Shown one piece after another: positions 1-8,096 of a stretch of DNA of 64,000 nucleotides; within the stretch, counting starts at the first letter, position 1; each line of letters begins with the position of its first letter. The notes under the pieces are model-generated. The model saw only the letters and a list, made by a program, of their open reading frames with translations. It made no database searches and was not told the DNA's origin. A program made the translations under genes and the position numbers. Origin of the DNA: Emticicia sp. 21SJ11W-3 (GTDB lineage: Bacteria > Bacteroidota > Bacteroidia > Cytophagales > Spirosomataceae); contig NZ_CP092074.1 of assembly GCF_024138715.1 (NCBI RefSeq), forward strand, positions 806,001 through 870,000, in the 5' to 3' direction.

Positions 1-168
1 TCCGTCTGCCAAGGTGGTATGCCCAATTTTTACGCCGGCCACATCTGTTATGGCATTGTTGATGCCGGGTTTCATAACCCCTGTTTTGATGCCCAGTTCT
101 CGAGGGCGTTTTTGTTGAGCTTCAACCGCTATGCTTAACAAAGGCAGAAAAAAGAGAAGTAGTTTCAT
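1..168 (-). CDS. P1 family (DmpA-like) peptidase, N-terminal fragment
   Basis: Only the first 56 codons lie in the window; the gene runs off the left edge. It starts at an ATG at 168 and begins with a short hydrophobic signal sequence (KLLLFFLPLLSIA) ending near AEAQ, so the product is probably exported. The segment that follows, RELGIKTGVMKPG then NAITDVAGVKIGHTTL, matches the start of the DmpA/P1 peptidase family (MEROPS S58, self-processing N-terminal nucleophile aminopeptidases; family knowledge). The catalytic serine lies outside the window. It is transcribed in the same direction as the next gene, 27 bases away, so the two could be cotranscribed. Confidence 0.75.
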   Translation of the reverse strand, partial: MKLLLFFLPLLSIAVEAQQKRPRELGIKTGVMKPGINNAITDVAGVKIGHTTLADG

Positions 169-194
169 ACATTTAATCTATTAATTGGAAAGGC

Positions 195-1505
195 CTAACG
201 GCCAAAAGTGTCTTCATAAATAACCTGGCCGTTGCCTCTTGAAAGTTTAACAGCATCTACAAGCCCTGCACCCTGAAACTGATACGTAAGGCCAATAATT
301 TTGCTACCTGCGCCTTTATGGGGGAAATCGAACGCCAGTTTATTGTCTACAAATATTTTTACATGGTTATTGACTGCCTCACACCGAACTGCTACAAAGT
401 GGTTGAAGTCAACCCCAAAACCTGATAAGTCGTTGGTTTTACCAGGTATTTCTTTGTCGATATAGAACAGGGTGTTTTCTGAAATACAACCTTTGGCCGA
501 CAGCCGGATGAGGATAGCCGAACCTTCGGTAAGCAGGCCTATTTCTGAATACTGGCAAACGGCTGCACCCTCTTTATAGGTGTTTTGTATGGTGGTTTCA
601 TAAATGAAACTATCAGTGCTGATGTCGCCGAAATCCTTCAGGTTCATGTATTGCACCGATGGCGCGGTGGGTTGCAGGTTGATATGCCGTGCCTCTATTT
701 TTTCAACTGTCAATCCCAGTTTTCCGTCTTGAATTGCCTCCTGCTGTTTGAAATATACCGGAACAGGCTCCTGGTTTATCAGCGGCAGCCAGCCGTTGGT
801 TTTTATAAAAAGCTGATGCTCTTTGATAACCTGATGGCCTACTACCAGCTTGGCCTGAAAAAAGCCCGGGTAATAATAGATAGAGGTATGCTGATGCTGA
901 TTGCGCGCAACACGGGTTCGTTTGGAGGAATCCCAGCTTTGTTGAATATACACCGAATCTTCAGGTGCTTTGGAGGCATCATAATCAAAAATAACTGAAT
1001 TAGGTACGCCCGATGCCACCACTTTTTTGCTGCTGAATTGGTAATCGGCAGGGTTCAGCTGCGCTGATGTGTTTACGTCTTTTTTTGCAAGCAACAACCA
1101 GCCTACAATGCCTGTTGCCAGTAAAATGGGCAGAATAAACGAGAAAAGATACGGGCGTTTGCGTACCTCGGGTTTGTTGGCAGGTATTTGAGCCGCTGTA
1201 ACGGCAGACGCCTGCTGTGGCATTTCGGCTGCCTGGTGCTGACGGAAATCCCGCCAGTTTTCAAAACCTGTGTACTGTGCCAGCGTGTTCAGGGTAGTGG
1301 CGGTAGGTGCAGACTCATACTTTACCTTGCCCCAGATGCGCTTCAACGTGGTGGGGCTGAGGGTTACAGAGGTAACATCAAATATCTGTTGTGATAACTC
1401 TTCAAAATCGCGGTTGCTCCATTGGGTGCTGTTTCCCCAGCCCAGTTTCTCTTCAATCAGGGTTTTGCATCGGGTTAGCAGTATGTCATCTGTATCGGTT
1501 TTCAA
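195..1505 (-). CDS. membrane-anchored protein with N-terminal putative DNA-binding domain and C-terminal lectin-like domain
   Basis: 436 residues. Residues 1-90 form a helical domain (LIEEKLGWGNSTQW, then SQQIFDVTSVTLSPTTLKRIWGK) of a type I associate with Bacteroidota helix-turn-helix-like regulators. One membrane helix lies near residues 120-140 (FILPILLATGIVGWLLLAKK). Residues 150-436 are beta-rich and end in a concanavalin/LamG-like segment (VKIFVDNKLAFDF, then EDTFGR). The predicted topology is a cytoplasmic putative DNA-binding head with a periplasmic sensor. The start is TTG at 1505: there is no in-frame ATG between the upstream stop and residue 90, and the N-terminal domain needs this start. 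Specific function is unknown; the sensor/regulator role is inference. Confidence 0.6.
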   Translation of the reverse strand: MKTDTDDILLTRCKTLIEEKLGWGNSTQWSNRDFEELSQQIFDVTSVTLSPTTLKRIWGKVKYESAPTATTLNTLAQYTGFENWRDFRQHQAAEMPQQASAVTAAQIPANKPEVRKRPYLFSFILPILLATGIVGWLLLAKKDVNTSAQLNPADYQFSSKKVVASGVPNSVIFDYDASKAPEDSVYIQQSWDSSKRTRVARNQHQHTSIYYYPGFFQAKLVVGHQVIKEHQLFIKTNGWLPLINQEPVPVYFKQQEAIQDGKLGLTVEKIEARHINLQPTAPSVQYMNLKDFGDISTDSFIYETTIQNTYKEGAAVCQYSEIGLLTEGSAILIRLSAKGCISENTLFYIDKEIPGKTNDLSGFGVDFNHFVAVRCEAVNNHVKIFVDNKLAFDFPHKGAGSKIIGLTYQFQGAGLVDAVKLSRGNGQVIYEDTFGR

Positions 1506-1645
1506 GCGTTTATGGGCTGTGGGGTGGTTTGAATAATCTTGAACAGACTTGAAAAGGCTATGAATAGAACCGTTGGCAGAGGCTTCATAAATTGTCAGGT
1601 CGATTCGGTGAATCAGTAATTAAATTCTAAAACACTAACAAAGCT

Positions 1646-2173
1646 ATGCAAAAGAACACAAAAACAGGGGTGCTGGCAGCAGTTTTTTTCGCCTTCTTAT
1701 TTCTTTCATTTGCTGCCTCTGCGCAGGACGACAAAGCCAAACGTCCGTCGCCGCCGGTTACGGCATCAGGCATTATCAATGGTAAAAGTGTAACTATTAA
1801 CTATGGCCAGCCCTCAGTAAAAGGCCGCGAGATTTGGGGTAACCTGGTGCCTTATGGTGAAGTATGGCGTGCAGGTGCCAATGAGGCCACAACCATTGCG
1901 TTTGCTAAAGATGTAACCATTGAGGGCAAGACGCTTCCGGCTGGCAAATATGGTTTCTTTACCATACCCGGTGCCAACGAATGGACCATCATATTTAATA
2001 AAGTGCCTAACCAATGGGGAGCCTTTAAGTATGATGCCGCACAGGATGCCCTGCGTGTAACCGTAAAGCCTAAGCAAGCAAAGGCATTCAGCGAAAAGCT
2101 GTGGTATGCAGTGAACAAGCACTCAGTAACCCTGGCATGGGCAAACACCGAGGTAGCATTTGGGGTGAAGTAG
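1646..2173 (+). CDS. DUF2911 domain-containing secreted protein
   Basis: 175 residues. A signal peptide (GVLAAVFFAFLFLSFAASA) with cleavage expected before QDDKAK is followed by a single DUF2911 domain filling the rest: RPSPPVTASG near the start, YGQPSVKGREIWG, VPYGEVWRAGANEATT and the LPAGKYGFFTIPG turn are the family hallmarks. The family is common in Bacteroidota and has no established biochemical role. The gene is monocistronic as far as the sequence shows: it diverges from the gene on its left, and downstream lies the long repeat array before the convergent mtgA. Confidence 0.85.
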   Translation: MQKNTKTGVLAAVFFAFLFLSFAASAQDDKAKRPSPPVTASGIINGKSVTINYGQPSVKGREIWGNLVPYGEVWRAGANEATTIAFAKDVTIEGKTLPAGKYGFFTIPGANEWTIIFNKVPNQWGAFKYDAAQDALRVTVKPKQAKAFSEKLWYAVNKHSVTLAWANTEVAFGVK

Positions 2174-2235
2174 GGTTGAGCCACTAAAGCGATCGAAACC
2201 AGTATTAGCCACCAGCGTAATTTACTTAGACCTGT

Positions 2236-2270
2236 ACTTTCCGCACTTTATGTACTAAAGTGCGGAAAGT
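2236..2270. repeat. hairpin in repeat block 1
   Basis: Bases 2236-2250 and 2256-2270 are perfectly complementary over 15 bases (core CCGCACTTTA / TAAAGTGCGG) around a five-base loop TGTAC. The next two pairs outward are a T-G wobble and a G-C pair. There is no T-run after it, so it does not look like a standard terminator. Confidence 0.85.
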
Positions 2271-2329
2271 GCGGATTCGCACACCTCGCACAAGAGTGCG
2301 AATAGTGCGAGTTAGTACGACCCTTATTT

Positions 2330-2650
2330 CTTCATCAAATAGATTGATATTTTTATAATTAATTGATAATCAATACATTAAATGTTATATTTATGATATT
2401 ATTGAAGATAGATTCTGTTTTGGAAGCCAATAACCGTACCAACCGCACACCTCGCACACCTCGCACAAGAGTACGAATAGTACGAGGCACTACATCATCA
2501 ATTAATATGGATGTTTATAATTAATTGATAATCAATATATTAATTAATTTATCTATAATATTATAGAAGATAGATTCTGTTTTGGAAGATGATAACCGTA
2601 CCAACCGTACTCTGGTACGGAAAGTACGGTTGGTACGGATTCGCACTAAT
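2330..2650. repeat. 162-base tandem duplication (spacer plus repeat block)
   Basis: Two successive modules share landmarks offset by exactly 162 bases: the palindrome ATTGATAATCAAT at 2362-2374 and 2524-2536, a 23-base identical stretch starting GAAGATAGATTC at 2404-2426 and 2566-2588, and the block start CGTACCAAC at 2435 and 2597. The 9-base units of the two blocks have diverged while the spacers have stayed similar. A third, degenerate spacer (2696-2842) keeps TTGATTATCAA (2758-2768) and a similar ending, ATTAACC. Confidence 0.8.
2596..2638. repeat. hairpin in repeat block 3
   Basis: CCGTACCAACCGTAC (2596-2610) pairs perfectly with 2624-2638 over 15 bases, leaving a 13-base loop. Here the cores are GTAC on both arms and the variable tetramers are CAAC/GTTG, in contrast to GCAC/GTGC and TTTC/GAAA in blocks 1 and 4, so both arms have changed together. 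A second small hairpin follows at 2657-2676 (AATCGCAC, loop CAGA, GTGCGATT). Confidence 0.85.
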
Positions 2651-2844
2651 CGCACCAATCGCACCAGAGTGCGATTCGTACGATTGGTACGATTATAATT
2701 TCTTAATTAGATAAATGAAATGAATTAAACTGAATTGGGTACTTTTTTTGTAACTATTTGATTATCAATAATTAATAATCAAAATAAATAATATAATTAT
2801 TAAAGATAAGAGTGAGTAGCCTTTGTTCAGAAAACCATTAACCA

Positions 2845-2890
2845 CACTTTCCGCACTTTCTGTACTCTGGTGCGGAAAGTGCGGAAAGTG
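2845..2890. repeat. hairpin in repeat block 4
   Basis: CACTTTCCGCACTTTC (2845-2860) pairs perfectly with 2875-2890 over 16 bases with a 14-base loop. The block then runs through further GTGCG-type units, six CGYAC-type units, and closes with a TCGCAC-AAGC-GTGCGA hairpin near 2959-2974. Confidence 0.85.
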
Positions 2891-3012
2891 CGATTAGTGC
2901 GATTAGTGCGGAATCGCACACCTCGTACACCTCGCACTATTCGCACACCTCGCACACCTCGCACAAGCGTGCGACTAGTGCGAGCTGCTTTGGCCGCTGA
3001 TGCTGACTTATA

Positions 3013-3792
3013 TCAAAACTGGCGTAGGTCTTTCAGATAAGATGGCCCACCCAAAGCCCGCATTTGCCGGGCAATTTGACTGGTTCGGCGAGCTACATAA
3101 GGCCCCGGATTCTGGATTGACCATTTCCTGGGGCTGGGCAATACGGCTGCTATCCGTGCGGCCTGTTCGCGGCTGATATTTTTGGCAGATTTATTAAAAT
3201 ACCGGTTAGAGGCCGCTTCAACGCCAAATGTCCTGTCGCCCATTTCTGCTACATTCAGATACACCTCCAGAATACGTTGTTTGCCCCAGATAAGCTCTAT
3301 CAGTACTGTAAAATATACCTCAATGGCTTTACGGATGTAGCTGCGGGTTTGCCATAGAAAAACGTTTTTGGCCACCTGTTGCGAAATCGTGCTGGCACCT
3401 CGTATCTTCCGGCCTTTCAGGTTACGGTTAAAGGCGGTTTTCATTGACCCGAAATCAAACCCGTAATGGTCAGGGAAAAGCTGGTCTTCGGCAGCCACCA
3501 CCGCTAAGGGCATTTCTTTTGATATTTTGTCATACGAAACCCACTGGTAATGTATCTCGCTGTCTTTTCCTTCGGCAATGGCTTCTATTTTTCTTGTCAG
3601 CATGGTAGCCGTAAAAGGCACAGGTACAAACTTGAAAAGCACTACGGCACTGATGCTTGAAACAAAGAAAAAGATAACAAACCTGACCAGCGTACGTTTC
3701 AGCCTTACCCATACGGAGGCGAGCCTGGGCCTGGCCGCAGCTTTTGATTTTTTAGGGGCCGGAGTTTTACTTCTGAATGTATTCTTAGCCAT
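3013..3792 (-). CDS. mtgA: monofunctional biosynthetic peptidoglycan transglycosylase
   Basis: 259 residues, GT51 family; polymerises lipid II into glycan strands at the outer face of the inner membrane. A basic N-terminus is followed by one membrane helix (about residues 34-56). The GT51 motifs are all present: AAEDQLFPDHYGFD with the catalytic glutamate, RGASTISQQVAKN, KRKAIEVYFT-type helix here RKAIEVYFTVLIEL, and GKQRILEVYLNVAEMG with the second glutamate region. There is no transpeptidase domain, and the length fits MtgA. It lies 63 bases downstream of the PhzF-like gene on the same strand, possibly cotranscribed. The 3' side is the repeat array. Confidence 0.93.
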   Translation of the reverse strand: MAKNTFRSKTPAPKKSKAAARPRLASVWVRLKRTLVRFVIFFFVSSISAVVLFKFVPVPFTATMLTRKIEAIAEGKDSEIHYQWVSYDKISKEMPLAVVAAEDQLFPDHYGFDFGSMKTAFNRNLKGRKIRGASTISQQVAKNVFLWQTRSYIRKAIEVYFTVLIELIWGKQRILEVYLNVAEMGDRTFGVEAASNRYFNKSAKNISREQAARIAAVLPSPRKWSIQNPGPYVARRTSQIARQMRALGGPSYLKDLRQF

Positions 3793-3855
3793 GTGTCAGG
3801 TTAAGTTTTGTAAGGGTATTGCACTTTTTTATGCAAAAATCGTAAAATTATGCGG

Positions 3856-4740
3856 TTACACAAACCATTTGCCCTGTGCAACCAGCTGCGCTTTGCCCCC
3901 TACCTGCAATTTATACTTTTCGTTGTCGGTTCGCTCGCCTTTAATACTGATTAACGACGGGCGGTTTATCTCGTACCCCTGTTCTACCAGTTTATGAATA
4001 ACAGGCAGCTCATGCTTAAGCAAATAGGCCAGCAGGCAACTATTGGCGCTGCCGGTGGCGGCATCTTCTACTATTTTCTGGTTTTCGAGGCAGAGCATCC
4101 GGGCATGCACATGATTTACCTCTGCGTGTGTTTCTGGCGAGAACACAAAGAAAGCAGTGGTAAGGCCATCGGCCGAATTACTTTTATGCAGCTGGTTGTC
4201 AATAAGCCATTGGGTAATGGCGGCGGCCTCTGGTTTTACCTGCTGCACGGCTTTCAGGGTTTTTAGCGGAACAATCAGATAAGGCAAACCGGTTGACACC
4301 AGCTGAACAGGCAGGGTATCGTCAACATCGGTGGGTTCAATGCCCAGCAGAGGCGGCAGGTCGGTGTAGAGGGTTTCACCAAAAACAGGGTTGTTCAATT
4401 CAAGCCAGAGTATTCCATCGGCTGGTTTTACAGGCACTTTACCTATTTTCAGGTTTAAGGTTATTTCAGACCCGGTATCGCCCATCAACACAAATGCCGT
4501 ACCCAGCGTAGGGTGGCCTGCAAAGGGTACTTCGTATTCGGGCGTAAAAATCCGAACGTTATAGCCACCGTCTGAGGGTTCATCAGAAAGAATAAAGGTG
4601 GTTTCCTGAAAATTGATTTCCCTGGCAATTTTCAGCATTTGCTCGTCTGTCAGTTCTCCGGCATTGCGGAATACAGCCAACTGATTACCCTGATATTTTT
4701 GCTCGGCAAAAACATCAACAATTGAAAAGTCTAGTTCCAT
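3856..4740 (-). CDS. PhzF family isomerase-like protein
   Basis: 294 residues, the usual length for the PhzF fold (two diaminopimelate-epimerase-like halves). Motifs: VDVFAEQKYQGNQLAVF at the start, INFQETTFIL carrying the conserved glutamate, FTPEYEVPFAGHPTLGTA in the first half, and VEDAATGSANSCL in the second half. Most members outside phenazine clusters have no known substrate, and no phenazine genes are near, so I assign only the family. Start ATG at 4740. The 300 bases upstream separate it from the divergent M61 peptidase gene. Confidence 0.88.
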   Translation of the reverse strand: MELDFSIVDVFAEQKYQGNQLAVFRNAGELTDEQMLKIAREINFQETTFILSDEPSDGGYNVRIFTPEYEVPFAGHPTLGTAFVLMGDTGSEITLNLKIGKVPVKPADGILWLELNNPVFGETLYTDLPPLLGIEPTDVDDTLPVQLVSTGLPYLIVPLKTLKAVQQVKPEAAAITQWLIDNQLHKSNSADGLTTAFFVFSPETHAEVNHVHARMLCLENQKIVEDAATGSANSCLLAYLLKHELPVIHKLVEQGYEINRPSLISIKGERTDNEKYKLQVGGKAQLVAQGKWFV

Positions 4741-5040
4741 CTTTTTCCAGTTTAAGATTTAGAATTGATACCCTTTCATGGCCCGGTATGGCAAATCCTG
4801 AAATCATGTTCCAACGTTTTGCTAAAAAACGAAATATCCCCCATAATGGGTGATGATGCACTCGTTTTTTTTTACTTATTTGCCGTGCATCATTGGTTTG
4901 CAGCACAGGTATGGTGTCTGACACCACGAGATACAGGTGGTAAATTGCTGTTCGGTATGTTTTTTGGTGTCATACGAATTAATAACTTTGTGCGTTTACA
5001 ATCCATCTGAGTTTATTAGACAAATTATAATCAATTATTT
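4741..5040. other. divergent intergenic region between PhzF-like gene and M61 peptidase gene
   Basis: No supported gene: a short minus-strand frame exists (to 4927) but overlaps the PhzF start and has no family features. The right end carries the promoter-like element for the M61 gene (4963-4990). I see no repeat or terminator in it. Confidence 0.5.
4963..4990 (+). promoter_or_regulatory. Bacteroidota-type promoter of the M61 peptidase gene
   Basis: TAACTTTG at 4983-4990 matches the Bacteroidota -7 consensus TAnnTTTG. TTTG at 4963-4966 may be the -33 element, though the 16-base gap is slightly short. The ATG is 50 bases downstream. Confidence 0.5.
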
Positions 5041-6921
5041 ATGAAAAGAATTGCATGTATGCTTCTGACAATGGCCGTTATGGCCGCCTGTACCAGAAGC
5101 GCCACGGTGAGCACCTCATCAACACAAAAAAATAACCTGTATCAGTTTTCGGTTGATTTAACCAAAGTGCAGAACGATAAACTGGAGGTTTCGCTGGTGG
5201 CACCTAAAATCAATGTCGACCAGATTACCTATTTTCTGCCTAAAATTGTGCCGGGTACTTATGCCAATTATGATTTTGGCCGTTATGTGTCTGGCTTTAA
5301 GGCTTATAATGCCAAGGGTGATACGCTGCCGGTTACTAAGGCAGATGTAAACAGCTGGACCATCAAAAATGCCAAAGACCTGCATAGAATCAGCTATAAA
5401 ATTGATGATACCTGGGATTCGCCCGAAATTAAAGGTGAAAAAATATTTGAGCCTGCCGGTAGCGATATTGATGCCAACAAAAAATTTGCCATTAATACTT
5501 TCTGCTTTTTTGGTTATTTTAATGGTTTAACAAAAGTGCCTTACCGGGTGTCATTCACCAAGCCTGATGGCTTTTATGGCGCTACTTCTATGAATTTTGT
5601 TTCAACCACAGCCAACCGTGATGTGTTTGAGGCCGATAACTACATGGATTTGTCTGATGCCCCGATACTGTACACCCGCCCGGACACCACCGTGCTGAAA
5701 GTAGGTGGTGCTGATATTCTGGTGTCGGTTTTTTCGCCCAATAAAAAAGCTAACTCAAAGGAAATTGCAGCCAATATCAACTCGTTGCTGAATGCCCAGA
5801 AAGATTACCTGGGTGGCAAATTGCCGATTCAGAAATATGCCTTCCTGATTGTGCTGTCAGATAACCCGAACCTGATGAGCTACGGTGCCTTAGAACACTC
5901 GTATTCGTCTTTCTATTATCTGCCCGAAGGTACTTCGAAGGAGCTTTCGCAGACAGTAAAAGACGTGGCTTCGCATGAGTTTTTTCATATCATTACGCCT
6001 TTGAGCATCCATTCAGAAGAAATCGGCGATTTTGATTTTAACCAGCCCAAGATGAGTAAACACCTTTGGATGTATGAAGGAGCTACCGAATATGCCGCCG
6101 GACACATGCAGATGAAGTATGGATTGATTGAAATGCCGCAGTATCTGGATATGCTGCAGGATAAAATCAATTTCATGAAGCGTGTGAACGACAAACTGCC
6201 GTTTACTGAAATGAGCAAGCAGGTGCTGGATAAATACAAAAACCAGTATCAGAACGTATATAATAAAGGCGCCTTGATTGCACTGTGTCTGGATATCAGA
6301 CTCCGTCAGTTATCAGACGGCAAGTATGGTACACAAAACCTGATGCGTGACCTGGCCAAAACCTACGGTAAAACCAAGTCGTTTAAAGATGATGAGTTGT
6401 TTGATAAAATAACGGCATTGACTTATCCTGAAATCCGCGAGTTTTTTACCAAATACGTTGAAGGCCCCGAGCCACTGCCATTGGTTGATGTTTTCAAGAG
6501 CGTAGGTATTGATTATTTGCCAGAGGCAACCGTGAAGAAAATCAGCCTTGGTGGCATTAACCTGGGCTATAGTGCGGCAACCAAGCGCATAAAAATAGCC
6601 AATGCCAGCAACATGAACGATTTTGGCAAGAAAATGGGGTATCAGCAGAATGATGAGATTATCTCGCTGAACGGCCAGCCATTTGAGTTAACCAAAGTGC
6701 AGCACCTGTTGGATGATTACAGCAACAACACCAAAGAAGGAGACCCGGTAGTGATGGAAGTAGCCCGTAAAAACAGCGAAGGTAAAGAAGAAATAGTGAA
6801 GCTGTCGGCACCGGCCATGCTGGTAGAGGTAGTAGAAAAGAATGTGTTGAAACCAGCCGACAACCCAACGCCTGCCCAGTTGAAGCTGAGAAAAGACTGG
6901 CTAAGCCCGGATAAAAACTGA
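5041..6921 (+). CDS. M61 family metallopeptidase with PDZ domain, lipoprotein
   Basis: 626 residues. The N-terminus has a lipobox (MAVMAAC), so the protein is probably a periplasmic or outer-membrane lipoprotein. Order: beta-rich N-terminal domain (about 30-230), catalytic domain with the zinc motif HEFFH at residues 312-316 and the downstream glutamate in YEGATEY (E346), then a C-terminal PDZ-like domain (about 500-590, GYQQNDEIISLNGQPF). This is the glycyl aminopeptidase (M61) layout; known members cleave N-terminal glycine or alanine. The gene stands alone, with its own promoter-like element and a hairpin downstream. Confidence 0.9.
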   Translation: MKRIACMLLTMAVMAACTRSATVSTSSTQKNNLYQFSVDLTKVQNDKLEVSLVAPKINVDQITYFLPKIVPGTYANYDFGRYVSGFKAYNAKGDTLPVTKADVNSWTIKNAKDLHRISYKIDDTWDSPEIKGEKIFEPAGSDIDANKKFAINTFCFFGYFNGLTKVPYRVSFTKPDGFYGATSMNFVSTTANRDVFEADNYMDLSDAPILYTRPDTTVLKVGGADILVSVFSPNKKANSKEIAANINSLLNAQKDYLGGKLPIQKYAFLIVLSDNPNLMSYGALEHSYSSFYYLPEGTSKELSQTVKDVASHEFFHIITPLSIHSEEIGDFDFNQPKMSKHLWMYEGATEYAAGHMQMKYGLIEMPQYLDMLQDKINFMKRVNDKLPFTEMSKQVLDKYKNQYQNVYNKGALIALCLDIRLRQLSDGKYGTQNLMRDLAKTYGKTKSFKDDELFDKITALTYPEIREFFTKYVEGPEPLPLVDVFKSVGIDYLPEATVKKISLGGINLGYSAATKRIKIANASNMNDFGKKMGYQQNDEIISLNGQPFELTKVQHLLDDYSNNTKEGDPVVMEVARKNSEGKEEIVKLSAPAMLVEVVEKNVLKPADNPTPAQLKLRKDWLSPDKN

Positions 6922-6956
6922 TTTTACCGCTTGAACATTCAGCTTGAAAAAAAAAG

Positions 6957-6991
6957 AAGCGCGGCCTTTGTAAACTAACAGGGCCGCGCTT
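6957..6991. terminator. bidirectional hairpin between M61 gene and hisC
   Basis: AAGCGCGGCC (6957-6966) pairs with GGCCGCGCTT (6982-6991), loop 15 bases. It lies between two convergent stops. The A-run on its left gives a U-tract for the minus-strand transcript of hisC. Confidence 0.75.
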
Positions 6992-7005
6992 GCTGTTTAT
7001 AATTT

Positions 7006-8052
7006 TCAGTAGGCTTTCAGGGCTTCTACCAAAGCGGCGTTCTCGGCATCGGTGCCTATCGATATACGGATACAACCTTCGCAAAGCTGTACATTAGAGC
7101 GGTCGCGGGTGATAATCTTCCGGTCAATCAGGTATCTGAAAACCGCTTTGGCATCTGCAAACTTAACCAGCAACTGGTTGGAGTCTGAAGGGTAAATGTG
7201 TTTTACAATTGCCAGCGTGCCCAGCATATCTGCCAGTGTCTGGCGTGCTTTCAGGATATCCTGTACGTAAGCGTTCTTTTTATCTTCGTTGTTCAGGGCA
7301 TCCAGTATCAGCAATTGCGTTACGGCATTGAGGTTATACGGATACTTGATTTTGTTCAGAATCTTAATCAGGTCTTCTGATGCAAAGGCCATCCCGAAGC
7401 GTAAGGCGGCCAATCCCCATGCTTTAGAGAATGTCTGCAATACTACCAGGTTCGGGTAGCTGTCTAACAATTTCGTGAAAGAATCAGCCTCTGCAAAATC
7501 AATATAAGCTTCATCCACTATTACCAGCCCGGTTGTAAATTTTTCAAGAATCTCCAAAACTGCCTCTCTGCTCACCAGATTCCCCGATGGGTTATTAGGC
7601 GAGCAAATCCATATCAGTTTGATATGGGGTGTAACCGCCGCCAGTACGGCTTCGGTATTTATCTCGAAGTCTGTGGTTAATGGCACCTGTATTACCGGGG
7701 TATTCTGTACATCGGCACATACCTTATACATACCGTAGGTTGGGGGCATTATCAGAATATTATCTTCCTTTGGCTCGCAGGTAGCACGAATCAGCAAATC
7801 AATGGCTTCGTCAGAGCCGTTGCCCAGAAAAATCTGCCCCGGTCGCACGCCTTTAATTACAGCCAGCTTGTCTTTTATGTCTGTCTGGTGAGGGTCCGGG
7901 TAGCGGTTATAATTTCCGTCTATTACCGAGCCGAAAGGGTTTTCGTTGGCATCAAGAAAGATACCTTCTTTGCCGGTGTATTCATCACGAGCCGACGAAT
8001 AGGGGGCAAGTGTAAGAATATGCTGGCGTATTATATTGTTCAGAGAAAACAT
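7006..8052 (-). CDS. hisC: histidinol-phosphate aminotransferase
   Basis: 348 residues; PLP-dependent fold-type I aminotransferase converting imidazole acetol phosphate to histidinol phosphate in histidine synthesis. Seen: IFLDANENPFG at the start, LGNGSDEAIDLL, SPNNPSGN, VDEAYIDFA and the PLP lysine in QTFSKAWGLA, then RFGMAF. The C-terminus has the substrate-phosphate arginine region RISIG. No other his gene is in the window. It follows the SDR gene by 44 bases on the same strand and may be cotranscribed with it. Confidence 0.92.
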   Translation of the reverse strand: MFSLNNIIRQHILTLAPYSSARDEYTGKEGIFLDANENPFGSVIDGNYNRYPDPHQTDIKDKLAVIKGVRPGQIFLGNGSDEAIDLLIRATCEPKEDNILIMPPTYGMYKVCADVQNTPVIQVPLTTDFEINTEAVLAAVTPHIKLIWICSPNNPSGNLVSREAVLEILEKFTTGLVIVDEAYIDFAEADSFTKLLDSYPNLVVLQTFSKAWGLAALRFGMAFASEDLIKILNKIKYPYNLNAVTQLLILDALNNEDKKNAYVQDILKARQTLADMLGTLAIVKHIYPSDSNQLLVKFADAKAVFRYLIDRKIITRDRSNVQLCEGCIRISIGTDAENAALVEALKAY

Positions 8053-8096
8053 AAGGGCGTATCTGATTTATTTTTAATGGTGGTTGGTTGTACTAA

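Larger units (their letters stand above)
2233..2986. repeat. array of 9-base phased palindromic repeats in four blocks with AT-rich spacers
   Basis: Four G+C-rich blocks (2233-2313, 2435-2488, 2597-2695, 2843-2986) hold about 42 units of exactly 9 bases. Each unit is a five-base core, YGYAC or its complement GTRCG, plus four variable bases, for example GTGCGGAAA, GTGCGATTA, CGCACACCT. Within each block units run CGYAC-type, GTRCG-type, CGYAC-type, GTRCG-type, so complementary arms face each other; block 2 holds only the last CGYAC-GTRCG half. Spacers of about 110-150 bases are very AT-rich. A last unit at 2314-2322 is one base out of phase. No open frame spans the array. It fills the gap between two convergent genes. 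I do not recognise it as a named element. Confidence 0.9.

Noticed and set aside
2430-2500. Coding tandem peptide repeat (nine bases is three codons; one frame reads NRTNRTPRTPRTR)
   Set aside because: The frame is closed within the AT-rich spacers on both sides, there is no start in a reasonable context, and the facing complementary arms are better explained by nucleic-acid structure.
2233-2986. CRISPR array
   Set aside because: Units are nine bases with a variable tetramer, not 25-40 base repeats with unique spacers of similar size, and there are no cas genes in the window.
3856-4740. Phenazine biosynthesis locus
   Set aside because: Only the PhzF-like gene is present; PhzF relatives are widespread outside phenazine clusters.
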